Assembly (NCBI GenBank): GCA_017405785.1
Contig: JAFQZR010000018.1
Span: forward strand, 62,001 to 126,000
Direction of reading: 5' to 3'
DNA: 64,000 bases
Origin: Erysipelotrichaceae bacterium
GTDB lineage: Bacteria; Bacillota_I; Bacilli_A; Erysipelotrichales; Erysipelotrichaceae
Below, piece after piece: positions 52,546-61,543 of this stretch. The position numbers were made by a program, and so were the translations under genes. Numbering within the stretch: the first letter of the stretch is position 1; each line of letters starts with the position of its first letter. The notes under the pieces were generated by a model that saw only the letters and a list, made by a program, of their open reading frames with translations, did not search any database and was not told the DNA's origin.

Positions 52546-52722
52546 ATGAAAACAACCGTCCGTGCCACTGTCGGCAACTATATCCTGACCAGTGTCATGT
52601 TCGGTGGTGTTGTCTATAGCCTGGGTGACAAAAAGAAAGTCAACTTCAAGGGTGATGAAGCCATCCTGTTCTCCAGAAGCACAGGTAAGATCATCGGTCT
52701 GGGAAAGCTGAGAATCAGATAG
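52546..52722 (+). CDS. Possible small protein, 58 residues
   Basis: An open frame from ATG 52546 to TAG 52722, bounded upstream by an in-frame TAA at 52522. Codon use resembles neighbours, with a short hydrophobic start (NYILTSVMFGGVVYSLG) and a basic end (GKIIGLGKLRIR). No ribosome site is visible, which weakens the case. It is followed by a strong terminator, so this stretch is transcribed, probably with the SDR gene. Confidence 0.45.
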   Translation: MKTTVRATVGNYILTSVMFGGVVYSLGDKKKVNFKGDEAILFSRSTGKIIGLGKLRIR

Positions 52723-52740
52723 TAAATCAATTACGAGACA

Positions 52741-52768
52741 AAGTCCGGTGCGTGCACCGGGCTTTTTT
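52741..52768 (+). terminator. Rho-independent terminator
   Basis: AAG-CCGGTGC / GCACCGG-CTT stem (one mismatch inside), 2-nt GT at the tip, six T. Ends the SDR transcript. Confidence 0.8.
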
Positions 52769-52841
52769 CGTGGTATCCAAGAAAACGGACAGCGGATAAT
52801 TCATGACAGGATATACTGTCTTCGAAAAGGAGGCAGTTAAC

Positions 52842-53264
52842 ATGCTGGTACAGACAGTAAACATAAATGAAAAAGAGAAAATGCTTGATGAACTGGAAGA
52901 CAGAGGCTTTACCTATCAGAAGTGCTATTACAATTCAGCCTTTGATACCGACCGTAAAAAGTGCATTGAGACCGATAAGCCGTTGAACATTGATCTGACA
53001 TTAAGAACCATCAGTGTCTTCCGTTCTCTGCATTACCGGTGGTATGACATCTGCTCACCTGATAAGCTTTACGGGGTCTTACAGGGATGCTACATGCCGA
53101 AAAAACAGTATGAAAAAGGATTTGTCACAGTATCGGGAAACAAGACCAGAGAGGCAGACATCATCAGAAGAGACAGAGAATATTCCATTGTCAGATTCGC
53201 CGGGTCAAACGGGGCCATCAGGGTCAGAAACGACCGTGTGTTCTATTCCGTAGATGAAGGTTAA
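52842..53264 (+). CDS. Hypothetical protein
   Basis: 140 residues from the ATG with AAGGAGG 8 nt upstream; an in-frame ATG at 52803 lacks a ribosome site. Basic, mixed alpha/beta, Tyr- and Arg-rich (YQKCYYNSAFDTDRKKC, FRSLHYRWYDICSPD). No family recognised. It lies 63 nt upstream of sbcD on the same strand and could share its transcript. Confidence 0.65.
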   Translation: MLVQTVNINEKEKMLDELEDRGFTYQKCYYNSAFDTDRKKCIETDKPLNIDLTLRTISVFRSLHYRWYDICSPDKLYGVLQGCYMPKKQYEKGFVTVSGNKTREADIIRRDREYSIVRFAGSNGAIRVRNDRVFYSVDEG

Positions 53265-53327
53265 AAGGGAAAGAAACAGTCAAATATGATATAGTGTAAA
53301 TGACAGTCAGAAAAAGGAGATGATCAT

Positions 53328-54455
53328 ATGAAAGTGCTGCATACCAGCGACCTTCACATCGGCAGATCACTGCTGGAAGAATCGCTGCTGCTGGATCAGG
53401 AATACATACTAAAGCAGATAATAAGAGTCATAAAGGATGAAGCCGTGGATGTGGTGATGATATCAGGTGATATCTATGACAAATCCATTCCGGCCGCTGA
53501 TGCCGTCAGACTCTTCAATGATTTTCTGGTTGCTCTGTCACAGTGTGACTGTGAGGTACTGATCATCAGAGGAAATCATGATTCTGCTGACCGTCTGAAC
53601 TTCGGATCAGACCTTTTTGACCGTCTCAACATCCATATCGTTACCGAGTATAAGGGCAGAATTACCAGATTCAGCAAGGGAAACGCAGAGTTTTACATGC
53701 TGCCGTTCATCAAGCCATTTAACTTGAAAGATTATCTGACTGAAGAAGAATACGCATCTATAAACAGTTCCAATGACATGGTGAAAGCTGTATTACGGAG
53801 AGAACATATTGATAAGAACAGGGTAAATATTCTGATGATGCACCGGTTTGTCTGTAAAGGAGACAAATATCCTGAAACATCCGAAAGTGAAAGCATGCTG
53901 AATGTCGGAACCCTTGATCCTGTTGATGCAGGTTTACTGGACGCTTTTGATTATGTGGCCTTAGGTCACATTCACAAACCTCAGACAATCGGCAGGGATA
54001 CTTTAAGATACTCAGGTACTCCGATGAAGTATTCCTTCAGTGAGGTCAATAATCATAATGGAGTAGTTATCTATGATACTGATACTAAGAAGACTGAGAT
54101 CATACCTCTTCATCCGTTAAGGGAGATGAGAGTGATCAGGGACACTTATTCAAATATCATGAGCATGGACAACAGTAAAGATCTGCTGCGCATTGAACTG
54201 CAGGATGAACCGGATGTCAGTACGCCGCTGGATGAACTGAAGAAGAAGTTCCCGAACCTGCTGTCACTGGTTCCGCTGACACGCCGGTACCAATCCAGAG
54301 GCATGTTTGCGGGCAGGACGGAAATAACTGCCCGGGATTCACCGGAAACTCTGTTTGCGGAATTTTTCCAGCTGCAGACCGGACGAGAAATGAACGACAG
54401 GGAACAGGCATTCCTTAAGGGCATATTGGATAATATGCGGGAGGAACTGTCATGA
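53328..54455 (+). CDS. sbcD: Nuclease SbcCD subunit D
   Basis: Mre11-like Mn-dependent nuclease that cuts DNA hairpins and processes ends. 375 residues. Phosphoesterase motifs in order: DLHIGR, GDIYD, RGNHD, MMHRF and GHIHKP. Start with AAGGAG upstream; stop overlaps sbcC by 4 nt (ATGA), the standard arrangement. Confidence 0.95.
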   Translation: MKVLHTSDLHIGRSLLEESLLLDQEYILKQIIRVIKDEAVDVVMISGDIYDKSIPAADAVRLFNDFLVALSQCDCEVLIIRGNHDSADRLNFGSDLFDRLNIHIVTEYKGRITRFSKGNAEFYMLPFIKPFNLKDYLTEEEYASINSSNDMVKAVLRREHIDKNRVNILMMHRFVCKGDKYPETSESESMLNVGTLDPVDAGLLDAFDYVALGHIHKPQTIGRDTLRYSGTPMKYSFSEVNNHNGVVIYDTDTKKTEIIPLHPLREMRVIRDTYSNIMSMDNSKDLLRIELQDEPDVSTPLDELKKKFPNLLSLVPLTRRYQSRGMFAGRTEITARDSPETLFAEFFQLQTGREMNDREQAFLKGILDNMREELS

Positions 54456-57010
54456 GATTAAGAAAACTGATGATGAAGGCCTTCGGGCCGTTCAAAAATG
54501 AAGTTGTTATCGACTTCCATAAGGAAAACATTGAATCAGGTTTACTGCTGATAACCGGTGAAACCGGTGCCGGTAAAACTTCGATCTTTGATGCGGTCTG
54601 CTATGCCTTATACGGCAGAGCCTCCGGCAATACCAGAGAGAAGAACTCATTAAGGAGCGATTTTGTCTCTGATGATGTTGATACTGTAGTCACTCTGGGT
54701 TTTGAGCATAACGGACATGATTATGAAATAACCCGTTCCATCAGAATGACAAAAAGAGCTAAGGAACAGAAACAGCTGGAAAGTGTTTCCTTTGAGATCA
54801 ACGGCCGCAAACTTACCGGTAAAACGGAAGTTGATAACGCCGTTAAGGAATTACTGTCGCTGGATTACAGCCAGTTTGCTCAGGTAGCCATGCTGGCTCA
54901 GGGTGAATTCTCCCGTTTCCTGCTGGCATCACCGGATGATAAGAAAATAATCTTCCGCAAGATATTTAACAGCGATGTCTATAACAACATCATGCGCAGG
55001 CTGAAAGATGAAGCCAGAGTGCTGAACGGTATGCGCGAATCAGCTAAGAGCGTTCTGGAAGCAGCCAAGAACAAGCTGGAAGACATCGATACCACAGATA
55101 AGACCGATGCTCAGTTAATCGAAGTCATTGAGAAAAAGATTGCTGAGGATGGCAAGACAGTAAATGAGAACCTGAAAAAACGTGATGAACTGGGGGAAAA
55201 GAAGGATAAGCTTACCGTTGAACATGACCGTCAAAGTACTGTTAATCAGCGTATAACTGAACTGAAAGACACGGAAAAGAATCTCAATAAGTTACGGGAA
55301 GATAATAAGAATATCGAAGAAGACCGCAGACAGCTGGAATATAACCGCACTGCCGGAATGGATATTACGGCTGCTCTGAAGGCTGTTTCCGACCTCAACA
55401 CAAGCATAACTGACAGTATGAACAGATTGTCAGATGCTGAGAAAAAACTGCAGGAAACCAACGAAAAACTGCAGCAGAAGCAGCAGGAATTTCAGGGGAT
55501 CGAAACCTACAGTGAAGACCATAAAAAGCTTTTTGAAGTCAAGGGAAACCTTGAAAACAGACTGAAAACACTTAATGACTACAATCAGTTAAGCAAGGAA
55601 ATAGATGAGGATAAAAAGCTTCTCAATGAGCAGATATCCGTTTATGAAAAGGAACACTCCGTTCTTCTGAGCATGGAAAAGAAGTTCTATCTGGGTCAGG
55701 CCTGTATGCTGGCAGATCAGCTGAAAGAAGGAGAACCTTGTCCGGTATGCGGTTCTGTTCATCATCCAGCCCCGGCCAGCGGTTCTGAAGAAAATGTTAC
55801 TCAGCAGCAGCTGGATAAACAGCGCAGTAAGACAAATGAGGCTGAAAAGGGTAAGACCAGATATGAAACCAGGATAACTGAGAAGCTTGAGCAGCAGAAG
55901 AAACTGGGAATTAACCCAGATACGGATATAGATGCTGAAATAAGTCAGACCAAACAGGCTGTTTCTGCCATGCAGAAAACAATTAAGGAGTTGGAAGATA
56001 ACTATAATAAACTGACAAAACTGAAAGGTGATCTGGAAAAGGATATTGCCGGCTGCAATGCAACTATAAAGAATCTGAACGAAAGCATAATCAAACAAAA
56101 TCAGACTAAGGAAGAACGGCTGAAACGGCTGGAAGAACTGTATGTCAGATATGGAACAACCAGGGAAGAATATGAAAAGCGTCTGATTGACCGAGAAACT
56201 CTCAGAAAGCTGGAGAACAGGATTGCTCAGTACGATAAGACTTCACGGAAACTGAATGCCCAGAAGGAAACTCTAAGTAAACTGGTTGAAGGGAAGAGCT
56301 ATGTTGATCTGACGGAGATGAAGAATCAGCTTGATGAAATATCCAAGCAGTGGGAACAGGCAGACAAACTGTACTCACGGACTTCCAGTAAGTTAAATAC
56401 TCTGAAGGGATCACTGAAAGATATAACGGAATACTCCCGTGAATATCAACGAATTGACAGTCAGTATGTCGTGGCTCAGGAATTAAGTTCCATCGCTAAC
56501 GGCAGTCATGCCGGAACCCAGAGAATAGACTTTGAAAACTACGTGCTGTCCTATTATCTTAACAGTGTTCTCAATCAGGCCAATATCCGACTGATGCGTA
56601 TGACCGACAACCGCTACAGTCTGGCCAGAAAAGAAAGCGCGGATAAAATCTCCGAGTCACTGGGCTTGCGGTTTACCGTTTATGACGGTGTTACCAATAA
56701 GGAAAGGGATGTAGGTTCCTTATCAGGAGGCGAAAAATTCAAGGCAGCTTTGGCCTTAGCCTTAGGTTTAAGCGATGTCATCAGCATGTATGCCGGCGGC
56801 ATCAAGCTGGACTGTCTGTTTGTTGACGAGGGATTCGGTTCTCTGGATTCCAACTCTCTGGATCAGGCTCTGAATACTCTGAGTGAACTGTCAGACGGTG
56901 ATAAGCTGGTGGCCATCATATCGCATGTGCCGGAACTGGAAAACCGCATAGACCGACAGATAGTTGTCAACAGGACCAATAACGGCAGCTATATACAGAT
57001 AAAAGCATAA
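54452..57010 (+). CDS. sbcC: Nuclease SbcCD subunit C (ATPase)
   Basis: Rad50-like SMC-type ATPase partner of SbcD. 852 residues, a little short for the family (about 1000) because of shorter coiled coils. Walker A GETGAGKTS near residue 35, zinc-hook CPVCGSVHHP mid-way (about 430), signature LSGGEKFKAALALALG and Walker B DCLFVDEGFGSLD at the end. Long Glu/Lys-rich coiled coils flank the hook. Confidence 0.95.
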   Translation: MRLRKLMMKAFGPFKNEVVIDFHKENIESGLLLITGETGAGKTSIFDAVCYALYGRASGNTREKNSLRSDFVSDDVDTVVTLGFEHNGHDYEITRSIRMTKRAKEQKQLESVSFEINGRKLTGKTEVDNAVKELLSLDYSQFAQVAMLAQGEFSRFLLASPDDKKIIFRKIFNSDVYNNIMRRLKDEARVLNGMRESAKSVLEAAKNKLEDIDTTDKTDAQLIEVIEKKIAEDGKTVNENLKKRDELGEKKDKLTVEHDRQSTVNQRITELKDTEKNLNKLREDNKNIEEDRRQLEYNRTAGMDITAALKAVSDLNTSITDSMNRLSDAEKKLQETNEKLQQKQQEFQGIETYSEDHKKLFEVKGNLENRLKTLNDYNQLSKEIDEDKKLLNEQISVYEKEHSVLLSMEKKFYLGQACMLADQLKEGEPCPVCGSVHHPAPASGSEENVTQQQLDKQRSKTNEAEKGKTRYETRITEKLEQQKKLGINPDTDIDAEISQTKQAVSAMQKTIKELEDNYNKLTKLKGDLEKDIAGCNATIKNLNESIIKQNQTKEERLKRLEELYVRYGTTREEYEKRLIDRETLRKLENRIAQYDKTSRKLNAQKETLSKLVEGKSYVDLTEMKNQLDEISKQWEQADKLYSRTSSKLNTLKGSLKDITEYSREYQRIDSQYVVAQELSSIANGSHAGTQRIDFENYVLSYYLNSVLNQANIRLMRMTDNRYSLARKESADKISESLGLRFTVYDGVTNKERDVGSLSGGEKFKAALALALGLSDVISMYAGGIKLDCLFVDEGFGSLDSNSLDQALNTLSELSDGDKLVAIISHVPELENRIDRQIVVNRTNNGSYIQIKA

Positions 57011-57011
57011 T

Positions 57012-57036
57012 AAAAGGACACTCGCGTGTCCTTTTT
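57012..57036. terminator. Bidirectional terminator between sbcC and the potassium channel gene
   Basis: AAAAGGACAC / GTGTCCTTTT perfect 10-bp stem, loop TCGC, T run on both sides. Confidence 0.88.
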
Positions 57037-57044
57037 ACTGTGCT

Positions 57045-58511
57045 CTAAATGTTTTCTTTCTTGATGACATCCTTGGCTATTCTTAAGATTGACTGGAAGA
57101 CTACCATGATTTCCAGTCTGCCCAAAAACATGCCCACAGTTGCAGTCCACAGTATTACGGCCGGGGCGTTGTAATTGGTGATGCCCACAGACAGTCCGAC
57201 TGTAGAGATGGCAGACACGAATTCGAACATTGAATCCTGCAGGTTATTGCCGTAAAGAGTGAATATCAGTGAACCCGCAAGGAACAGAAGCAGATAGAAC
57301 AGAATGTAGCTGCTCATGGCTGATACTTCCGATTCAGTCAGTTCGCTCTTCTTTCCGGCTCTGGTAATGAAGTCGGTAGTTACGGTTTTGTAGTTTCTGA
57401 CTGTGTTCTTGATCTGCTGGAGAATTCCCTTAAGAACAACGATGACACGGTACTGCTTGATACCGCCGCCGGTTGATTCCAGGTCACCGCCGACTAACAT
57501 CATTAAGATCATTATGGTCACAAATCCGCTTGGTAAGCCTACCAGGGTAGGAACGGAAACGAATCCGGTAGTGGTTATGCATGTAACAAACTGGAAAACA
57601 GAGACCCTTAATATCTGACCCAGACCGCTGGCATATCCGGTGGTGTACACGTTAATGCACATCAGAGTGATGAACACAACAGCCAGGAAGATGAAGAATC
57701 TGGTTTCGCAGTGATCGAAGATCTTGGAGAATTTCTTCTTGATCAGAGCCAGATGCAGTATGAAACTTGTCTGACCCAGCATCATCAGAACGATGGTGAC
57801 GATCTCAATCGGCAGGGAATGATAGCCGTAGATGCTGTCATTGAGAACCGAGAATCCTCCGGTTGATACGGCTGCGATAGCCGTGTTAACGGCATCAAAT
57901 ACCGGCATGCCGAAGATGATGTAGCCTAACGCACCTAAGGCGATGTAGCTGCTGTAGATTGAAAGGATCAGACGGGCTGACTTGGCCAGGTTAGGCATCA
58001 GTCTGTCAGTATGGCCTTCGGCATTGTACAGGTTAAGCCCGTACTTGTCAGAGAAAGCGGAAGTGATGATCAGCACCAGTCCGACACCGCCGATAAACAG
58101 GGTCAGGCTTCTGAACATCAGGAATATATGAGGCGTGTTTTCCACATCGACTACGGAAAGTCCGGTTGTGGAGAATCCGCTGGTCATTTCAAAGGAAGCC
58201 TGGGTGAAATTATAGTCACCCTTTAACATCCACGGGAATGTGGAAACAAAGATAGCTGACAGCCAGATCAGAACGATCAGTACGGCATCGTAGTTCTTTT
58301 CCAGCTTGACTATTTCCGTATCTCTTAACAGATATTTCATCATCATGCCTATGGCCATGGCTGTGATTCCCGGAATCAGGAAACAGTATGCATAGCTGAT
58401 TTCCTCAGGATAAAACGGCAGCACGGCTAAAGGCATGATCTGGATGATGCCGATCATGATGATGAAGATGCTCAGATAGTACGCAATGAGTCGGTAAAAA
58501 GTCTTTCTCAT
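57045..58511 (-). CDS. trkH: TrkH/KtrB-type potassium uptake channel
   Basis: 488 residues with four membrane-pore-membrane repeats. Pore-loop segments are visible as MTSGFSTTGLSV, AAVSTGGFSV, TCITTTGFVSV and SAISTVGLSVG. It imports K+ with a Trk/Ktr regulatory ring. It is the last gene of three, joined to the second TrkA gene through a TAATG stop-start overlap. Confidence 0.93.
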   Translation of the reverse strand: MRKTFYRLIAYYLSIFIIMIGIIQIMPLAVLPFYPEEISYAYCFLIPGITAMAIGMMMKYLLRDTEIVKLEKNYDAVLIVLIWLSAIFVSTFPWMLKGDYNFTQASFEMTSGFSTTGLSVVDVENTPHIFLMFRSLTLFIGGVGLVLIITSAFSDKYGLNLYNAEGHTDRLMPNLAKSARLILSIYSSYIALGALGYIIFGMPVFDAVNTAIAAVSTGGFSVLNDSIYGYHSLPIEIVTIVLMMLGQTSFILHLALIKKKFSKIFDHCETRFFIFLAVVFITLMCINVYTTGYASGLGQILRVSVFQFVTCITTTGFVSVPTLVGLPSGFVTIMILMMLVGGDLESTGGGIKQYRVIVVLKGILQQIKNTVRNYKTVTTDFITRAGKKSELTESEVSAMSSYILFYLLLFLAGSLIFTLYGNNLQDSMFEFVSAISTVGLSVGITNYNAPAVILWTATVGMFLGRLEIMVVFQSILRIAKDVIKKENI

Positions 58512-59173
58512 TATTTCTTCCTCTGTAAGATCTTCATGACTTTGTTTCTGTTGGCCTGAGTCGTTACTACCAGTACCTTATCGCCGTTAAGCAGAACGGT
58601 ATTACCGTTAGGGATGATGCCTTTCCGGTTACGTACTATGGAACTGACGGAACCGATGTCGGAAATGTTGATTTCCTTTAAGCTGCGGTCACATACATAG
58701 AGGTCGGAAGTGATCCTGATTTCAAGCAGATTGATCTCATCGTTATCCAGTGACAGTGACTGTATCAGATTTTCAACTGACGCGGTGTCTCTGATCTGTT
58801 CGCCCAGCATGTAGGTTGAGGACATGACGATGTCAATGCCCATGGATCTGAAGGCATCGACGTTTTTCGGGTTGATGGCTGTAGCGATGCATCTTTTGGC
58901 GCCTAAGAACTTCTTGGCCAGCTTGCAGGCGACGTAGTTGTTGATGTCGTTTTCGGACAGGGCAATAAACAGGTCGGCATTCTCTGCTCCGGCCATTCTG
59001 AGATCGCTCTCTCTGGTAGGGATTCCGCGCATTACCGGAATATGATTACTGGCGGAAAGATAGCGGCAGATATCTTCATCAGGATTGATGACGATCAGGT
59101 CGTTTTTCTTTGTGTTATACATGCTGATGATGTAATCAGCTTCATGTCTGCCGTCGGCTATGACGATCTTCAT
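58511..59173 (-). CDS. trkA: TrkA-type regulatory subunit, second half
   Basis: 220 residues: a RCK-N Rossmann-like domain in which the GxGxxG is degraded (IADGRHEADYI), then a RCK-C (TrkA-C) domain from about residue 130 (LLEIRITSDLYVCDRSLKEI). It corresponds to the second half of a full TrkA, with nucleotide binding probably lost. Joined by TAATG overlaps to both neighbours. Confidence 0.87.
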   Translation of the reverse strand: MKIVIADGRHEADYIISMYNTKKNDLIVINPDEDICRYLSASNHIPVMRGIPTRESDLRMAGAENADLFIALSENDINNYVACKLAKKFLGAKRCIATAINPKNVDAFRSMGIDIVMSSTYMLGEQIRDTASVENLIQSLSLDNDEINLLEIRITSDLYVCDRSLKEINISDIGSVSSIVRNRKGIIPNGNTVLLNGDKVLVVTTQANRNKVMKILQRKK

Positions 59174-59589
59174 TACTGATTACCTCCTTCCATCTCTTTC
59201 TGGAAGCTGTCCAGAGACAGATCAAAAGGACATATGCATCTGACAATAGGATCTACCAGCTTAACCTTGCGGGAGTCCTTCAGTCTGATGTAGACGTGTT
59301 CTCTGTGAAACAGATTGACGCAGACGTCAGCTAAAAAAATGTTGATGTTGTCATCATCTGTTGTAATGACGACTTTTTCAGCCTGGTCGACACCGTTCTG
59401 TATCAGGAAGGAAACATCTGTGGCATCTCCGACTTCCACGAAACCTGAGAAGTCAGTCAGTCGGGCTATTTTCTCCTTATCCTTGTCGATAACAAGGATA
59501 TCATCCTTTTTTCCAAGAGCATGGGCCAGTGAATTTCCTATTCTGCCGGCACCGATGATGATAGTATTTACTTCGTTCATAACTTTCAC
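59173..59589 (-). CDS. trkA: TrkA-type NAD-binding subunit, first half
   Basis: 138 residues, a single RCK-N domain. An intact nucleotide motif TIIIGAGRIGNSLAHAL is followed by the acidic ribose-binding IDKD and DFSGFVEVGDATD. There is no RCK-C domain, so it must pair with the next gene product to rebuild a TrkA-like unit. First gene of the trk operon. Confidence 0.87.
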   Translation of the reverse strand: MKVMNEVNTIIIGAGRIGNSLAHALGKKDDILVIDKDKEKIARLTDFSGFVEVGDATDVSFLIQNGVDQAEKVVITTDDDNINIFLADVCVNLFHREHVYIRLKDSRKVKLVDPIVRCICPFDLSLDSFQKEMEGGNQ

Positions 59590-59693
59590 CTTTTATCCAG
59601 TAAGAAGACCGTAAAATCTCCTTACTCTTAATATATTAAATATTTAAGGGACTATAATCAATCAAAATCGCTTCCGGTAATATCCGGGCACTG

Positions 59694-59714
59694 AAAAACC
59701 AGCTTTTCAGCTGG
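59694..59714 (-). terminator. Rho-independent terminator of the YgjV-like gene
   Basis: CCAGC / GCTGG stem with a 6-nt loop; five T follow on the minus strand, just past the stop codon. Confidence 0.75.
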
Positions 59715-59715
59715 C

Positions 59716-60321
59716 TTAGATTTTCAGTTCGTAACCTTTCTCGGTCTTTTTGAAACCCAGTTTATCGAGGTATTCGGTATGGTGTTCATCCGGACCGTGA
59801 TAGGTCAGAGTAGTGATGCCTTCATTAGGAAGTCTGGATATCATGAAGCTGCCGATGCTGAAGTCGCGGTACTGCGGAACTGAATAGTCCAGGATCAGGT
59901 CCATGACTCCGTCTTTTTCCTTGCCGATGGTAATGCCTACCGGCTTGCCGTCACAGTTGATGATATAGAAGCGGTTGGCGTTATCCAGATCCAGATCTAT
60001 TCCCGGAAAGCACTGCTTGATATCGGAGTAGCTGTGGTTCAGCAGGAAGTTGAGATACTTGTCATCCTTGTTTACTCTTATGAGGTCATATTCCTTACTG
60101 CTGCTTCTCATCTTCCACAGAAAGCGAAGATTGATCAGTACCAGAAAGAAGTTCATTACTGCGGTAGGGTATGATTTGATGATGATGGCATAGATCATGA
60201 AGATGACACTGCCGATGGTATTGATGACTCTCAGCTTGAAGACAGAAGTCATCAGGAATGAAACCAGAACCAGAAATGATCCGAGGTATCCGAAGAGTTC
60301 TATTAAGAGTTCTTTGTTCAT
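59716..60321 (-). CDS. YgjV-like membrane protein
   Basis: 201 residues from the ATG with AAGGAGG upstream. The first ~80 residues hold three hydrophobic helices (ELFGYLGSFLVLVSFLMTS, NTIGSVIFMIYAIIIKSY, AVMNFFLVLINLRFL), the YgjV arrangement. The soluble C-terminal ~120 residues (DGKPVGITIGKE, YGP-like region, LDKLGFKKTEKGYEL) resemble a GNAT acyltransferase fold. Function unknown; the fusion suggests a membrane-bound acyltransferase. Confidence 0.75.
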   Translation of the reverse strand: MNKELLIELFGYLGSFLVLVSFLMTSVFKLRVINTIGSVIFMIYAIIIKSYPTAVMNFFLVLINLRFLWKMRSSSKEYDLIRVNKDDKYLNFLLNHSYSDIKQCFPGIDLDLDNANRFYIINCDGKPVGITIGKEKDGVMDLILDYSVPQYRDFSIGSFMISRLPNEGITTLTYHGPDEHHTEYLDKLGFKKTEKGYELKI

Positions 60322-60427
60322 ACGTGTAAAACCTCCTTGGGGCCACGATACAATGTATATCACTTTTGTTATATAATCAAGTCCAATTTAATGATATCAT
60401 TATTGTATGTGATAAGGGAGAGATGAT

Positions 60428-61444
60428 ATGCCAAAACTGAGTTTTTTGATCAAAAGAATCAGATATCTGGATTATAAGGCCATGTTTAACGCTGTTGACG
60501 AAGTCAGCAGGGCTTCACATAAACCAAAGCTTTTCATCCTGCGGGATGTAGTATACTGCGGTCTGAAATACGGGGCCAGCCCGTATGACTATAAGATCTT
60601 CGGATTTGAGGAACTGAACCGGGCTCAGAGGGCAACTTTCGTAACCAGAAGCCGTGCCTATGATCTGGACCATCTGCTTAATGATCCTGCCGCCAAGCAT
60701 TACGTCAATAACAAGTTTGAATTCCTGCAGGAATACAAGGACTTCGTTAAGAGAAAATGGATCAATGTCGATGAAGCAAGCTTTGATGACTTTGTTGAAT
60801 TGGTCGGTGATGCAGATGCCATCATGTTAAAGCCTATTGATGAAGCAGGAGGAAAGGGCGTCGAGAAGGTCAAGAGAAAGAACTTTGATTCTTTGGAATC
60901 CATGTATGAATATGTAAAGAATTCAGGCAAGAAACTGGCAGAGGAAGTGGTAATTCAGCATCCTGACCTGGCAGCCATCTATCCTTACAGCCTGAATACC
61001 TGCCGCCTGGTAACAGTCTTATCAGAAGAGAAGGGACCTCATATCATGTATGCCATCATCAGAATAGGATCACATGGCATGGAGATAGATAACATAAGCT
61101 CAGGCGGCATGTACTGTCCGATCAATGTTGAAACCGGTGTCATCTGCGGTCCGGGATGTGACTACAATGTCAACACCTACGAATGCCATCCGGACACAGG
61201 CGTCAAGCTGGAAGGCATCCAGATACCTAGATGGGAAGAAGTCAAGTCTCTGGTCATGGAAGCTACCAAGGTTCATCCGGAACTGGCCTTACTTGGCTGG
61301 GATGTGGCCATCTCCACTACAGATCTGCAGCTGATCGAAGCCAATGACTACCCGGGTAATGAACCGATGCAGATGAAGGGACACATTCAGGGAACCAAAC
61401 AGGGACTGTTACCTGAGTATCGTAAATACGTTAAGGGAATCTAA
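60428..61444 (+). CDS. Sugar-transfer-associated ATP-grasp protein
   Basis: 338 residues. ATP-grasp core: AIMLKPIDEAGGKGVEKV (ATP-binding loop, about 135-152), NTCRLVTVLSEEKG and the Mg site LIEANDYPGNEPMQ. The pattern fits the ATP-grasp family found in capsule and glycan gene sets, which likely ligates an amino acid or amine to a sugar. No glycan cluster is present here, so the role is open. Divergent from the YgjV-like gene across a 106-nt AT-rich gap. Confidence 0.82.
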   Translation: MPKLSFLIKRIRYLDYKAMFNAVDEVSRASHKPKLFILRDVVYCGLKYGASPYDYKIFGFEELNRAQRATFVTRSRAYDLDHLLNDPAAKHYVNNKFEFLQEYKDFVKRKWINVDEASFDDFVELVGDADAIMLKPIDEAGGKGVEKVKRKNFDSLESMYEYVKNSGKKLAEEVVIQHPDLAAIYPYSLNTCRLVTVLSEEKGPHIMYAIIRIGSHGMEIDNISSGGMYCPINVETGVICGPGCDYNVNTYECHPDTGVKLEGIQIPRWEEVKSLVMEATKVHPELALLGWDVAISTTDLQLIEANDYPGNEPMQMKGHIQGTKQGLLPEYRKYVKGI

Positions 61445-61466
61445 GCCGGTAACTCCGGTTTTTTTT
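61443..61466 (+). terminator. Rho-independent terminator of the ATP-grasp gene
   Basis: AAGCCGG / CCGGTTT stem (one G-U), 5-nt loop, eight T; begins in the stop codon. Confidence 0.75.
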
Positions 61467-61479
61467 CGGGCGTATTTGT

Positions 61480-61507
61480 TTTACAGATGAGGTTAAGCCT
61501 GTATACT
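61480..61507 (+). promoter_or_regulatory. Predicted promoter of the SagB-type nitroreductase gene
   Basis: TTTACA (61480-61485), 16-nt spacer, TATACT (61502-61507), 37 nt before the ATG at 61544. Confidence 0.6.
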
Positions 61508-61543
61508 GTAGAAAAACAAAAGGTAATGAAAGAAGGTACTGAT

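Noticed and set aside
55589-56098. 169-codon minus-strand frame inside sbcC
   Set aside because: Antisense to the coiled-coil region of sbcC; hydrophobic look comes from the complement of Glu/Lys codons.
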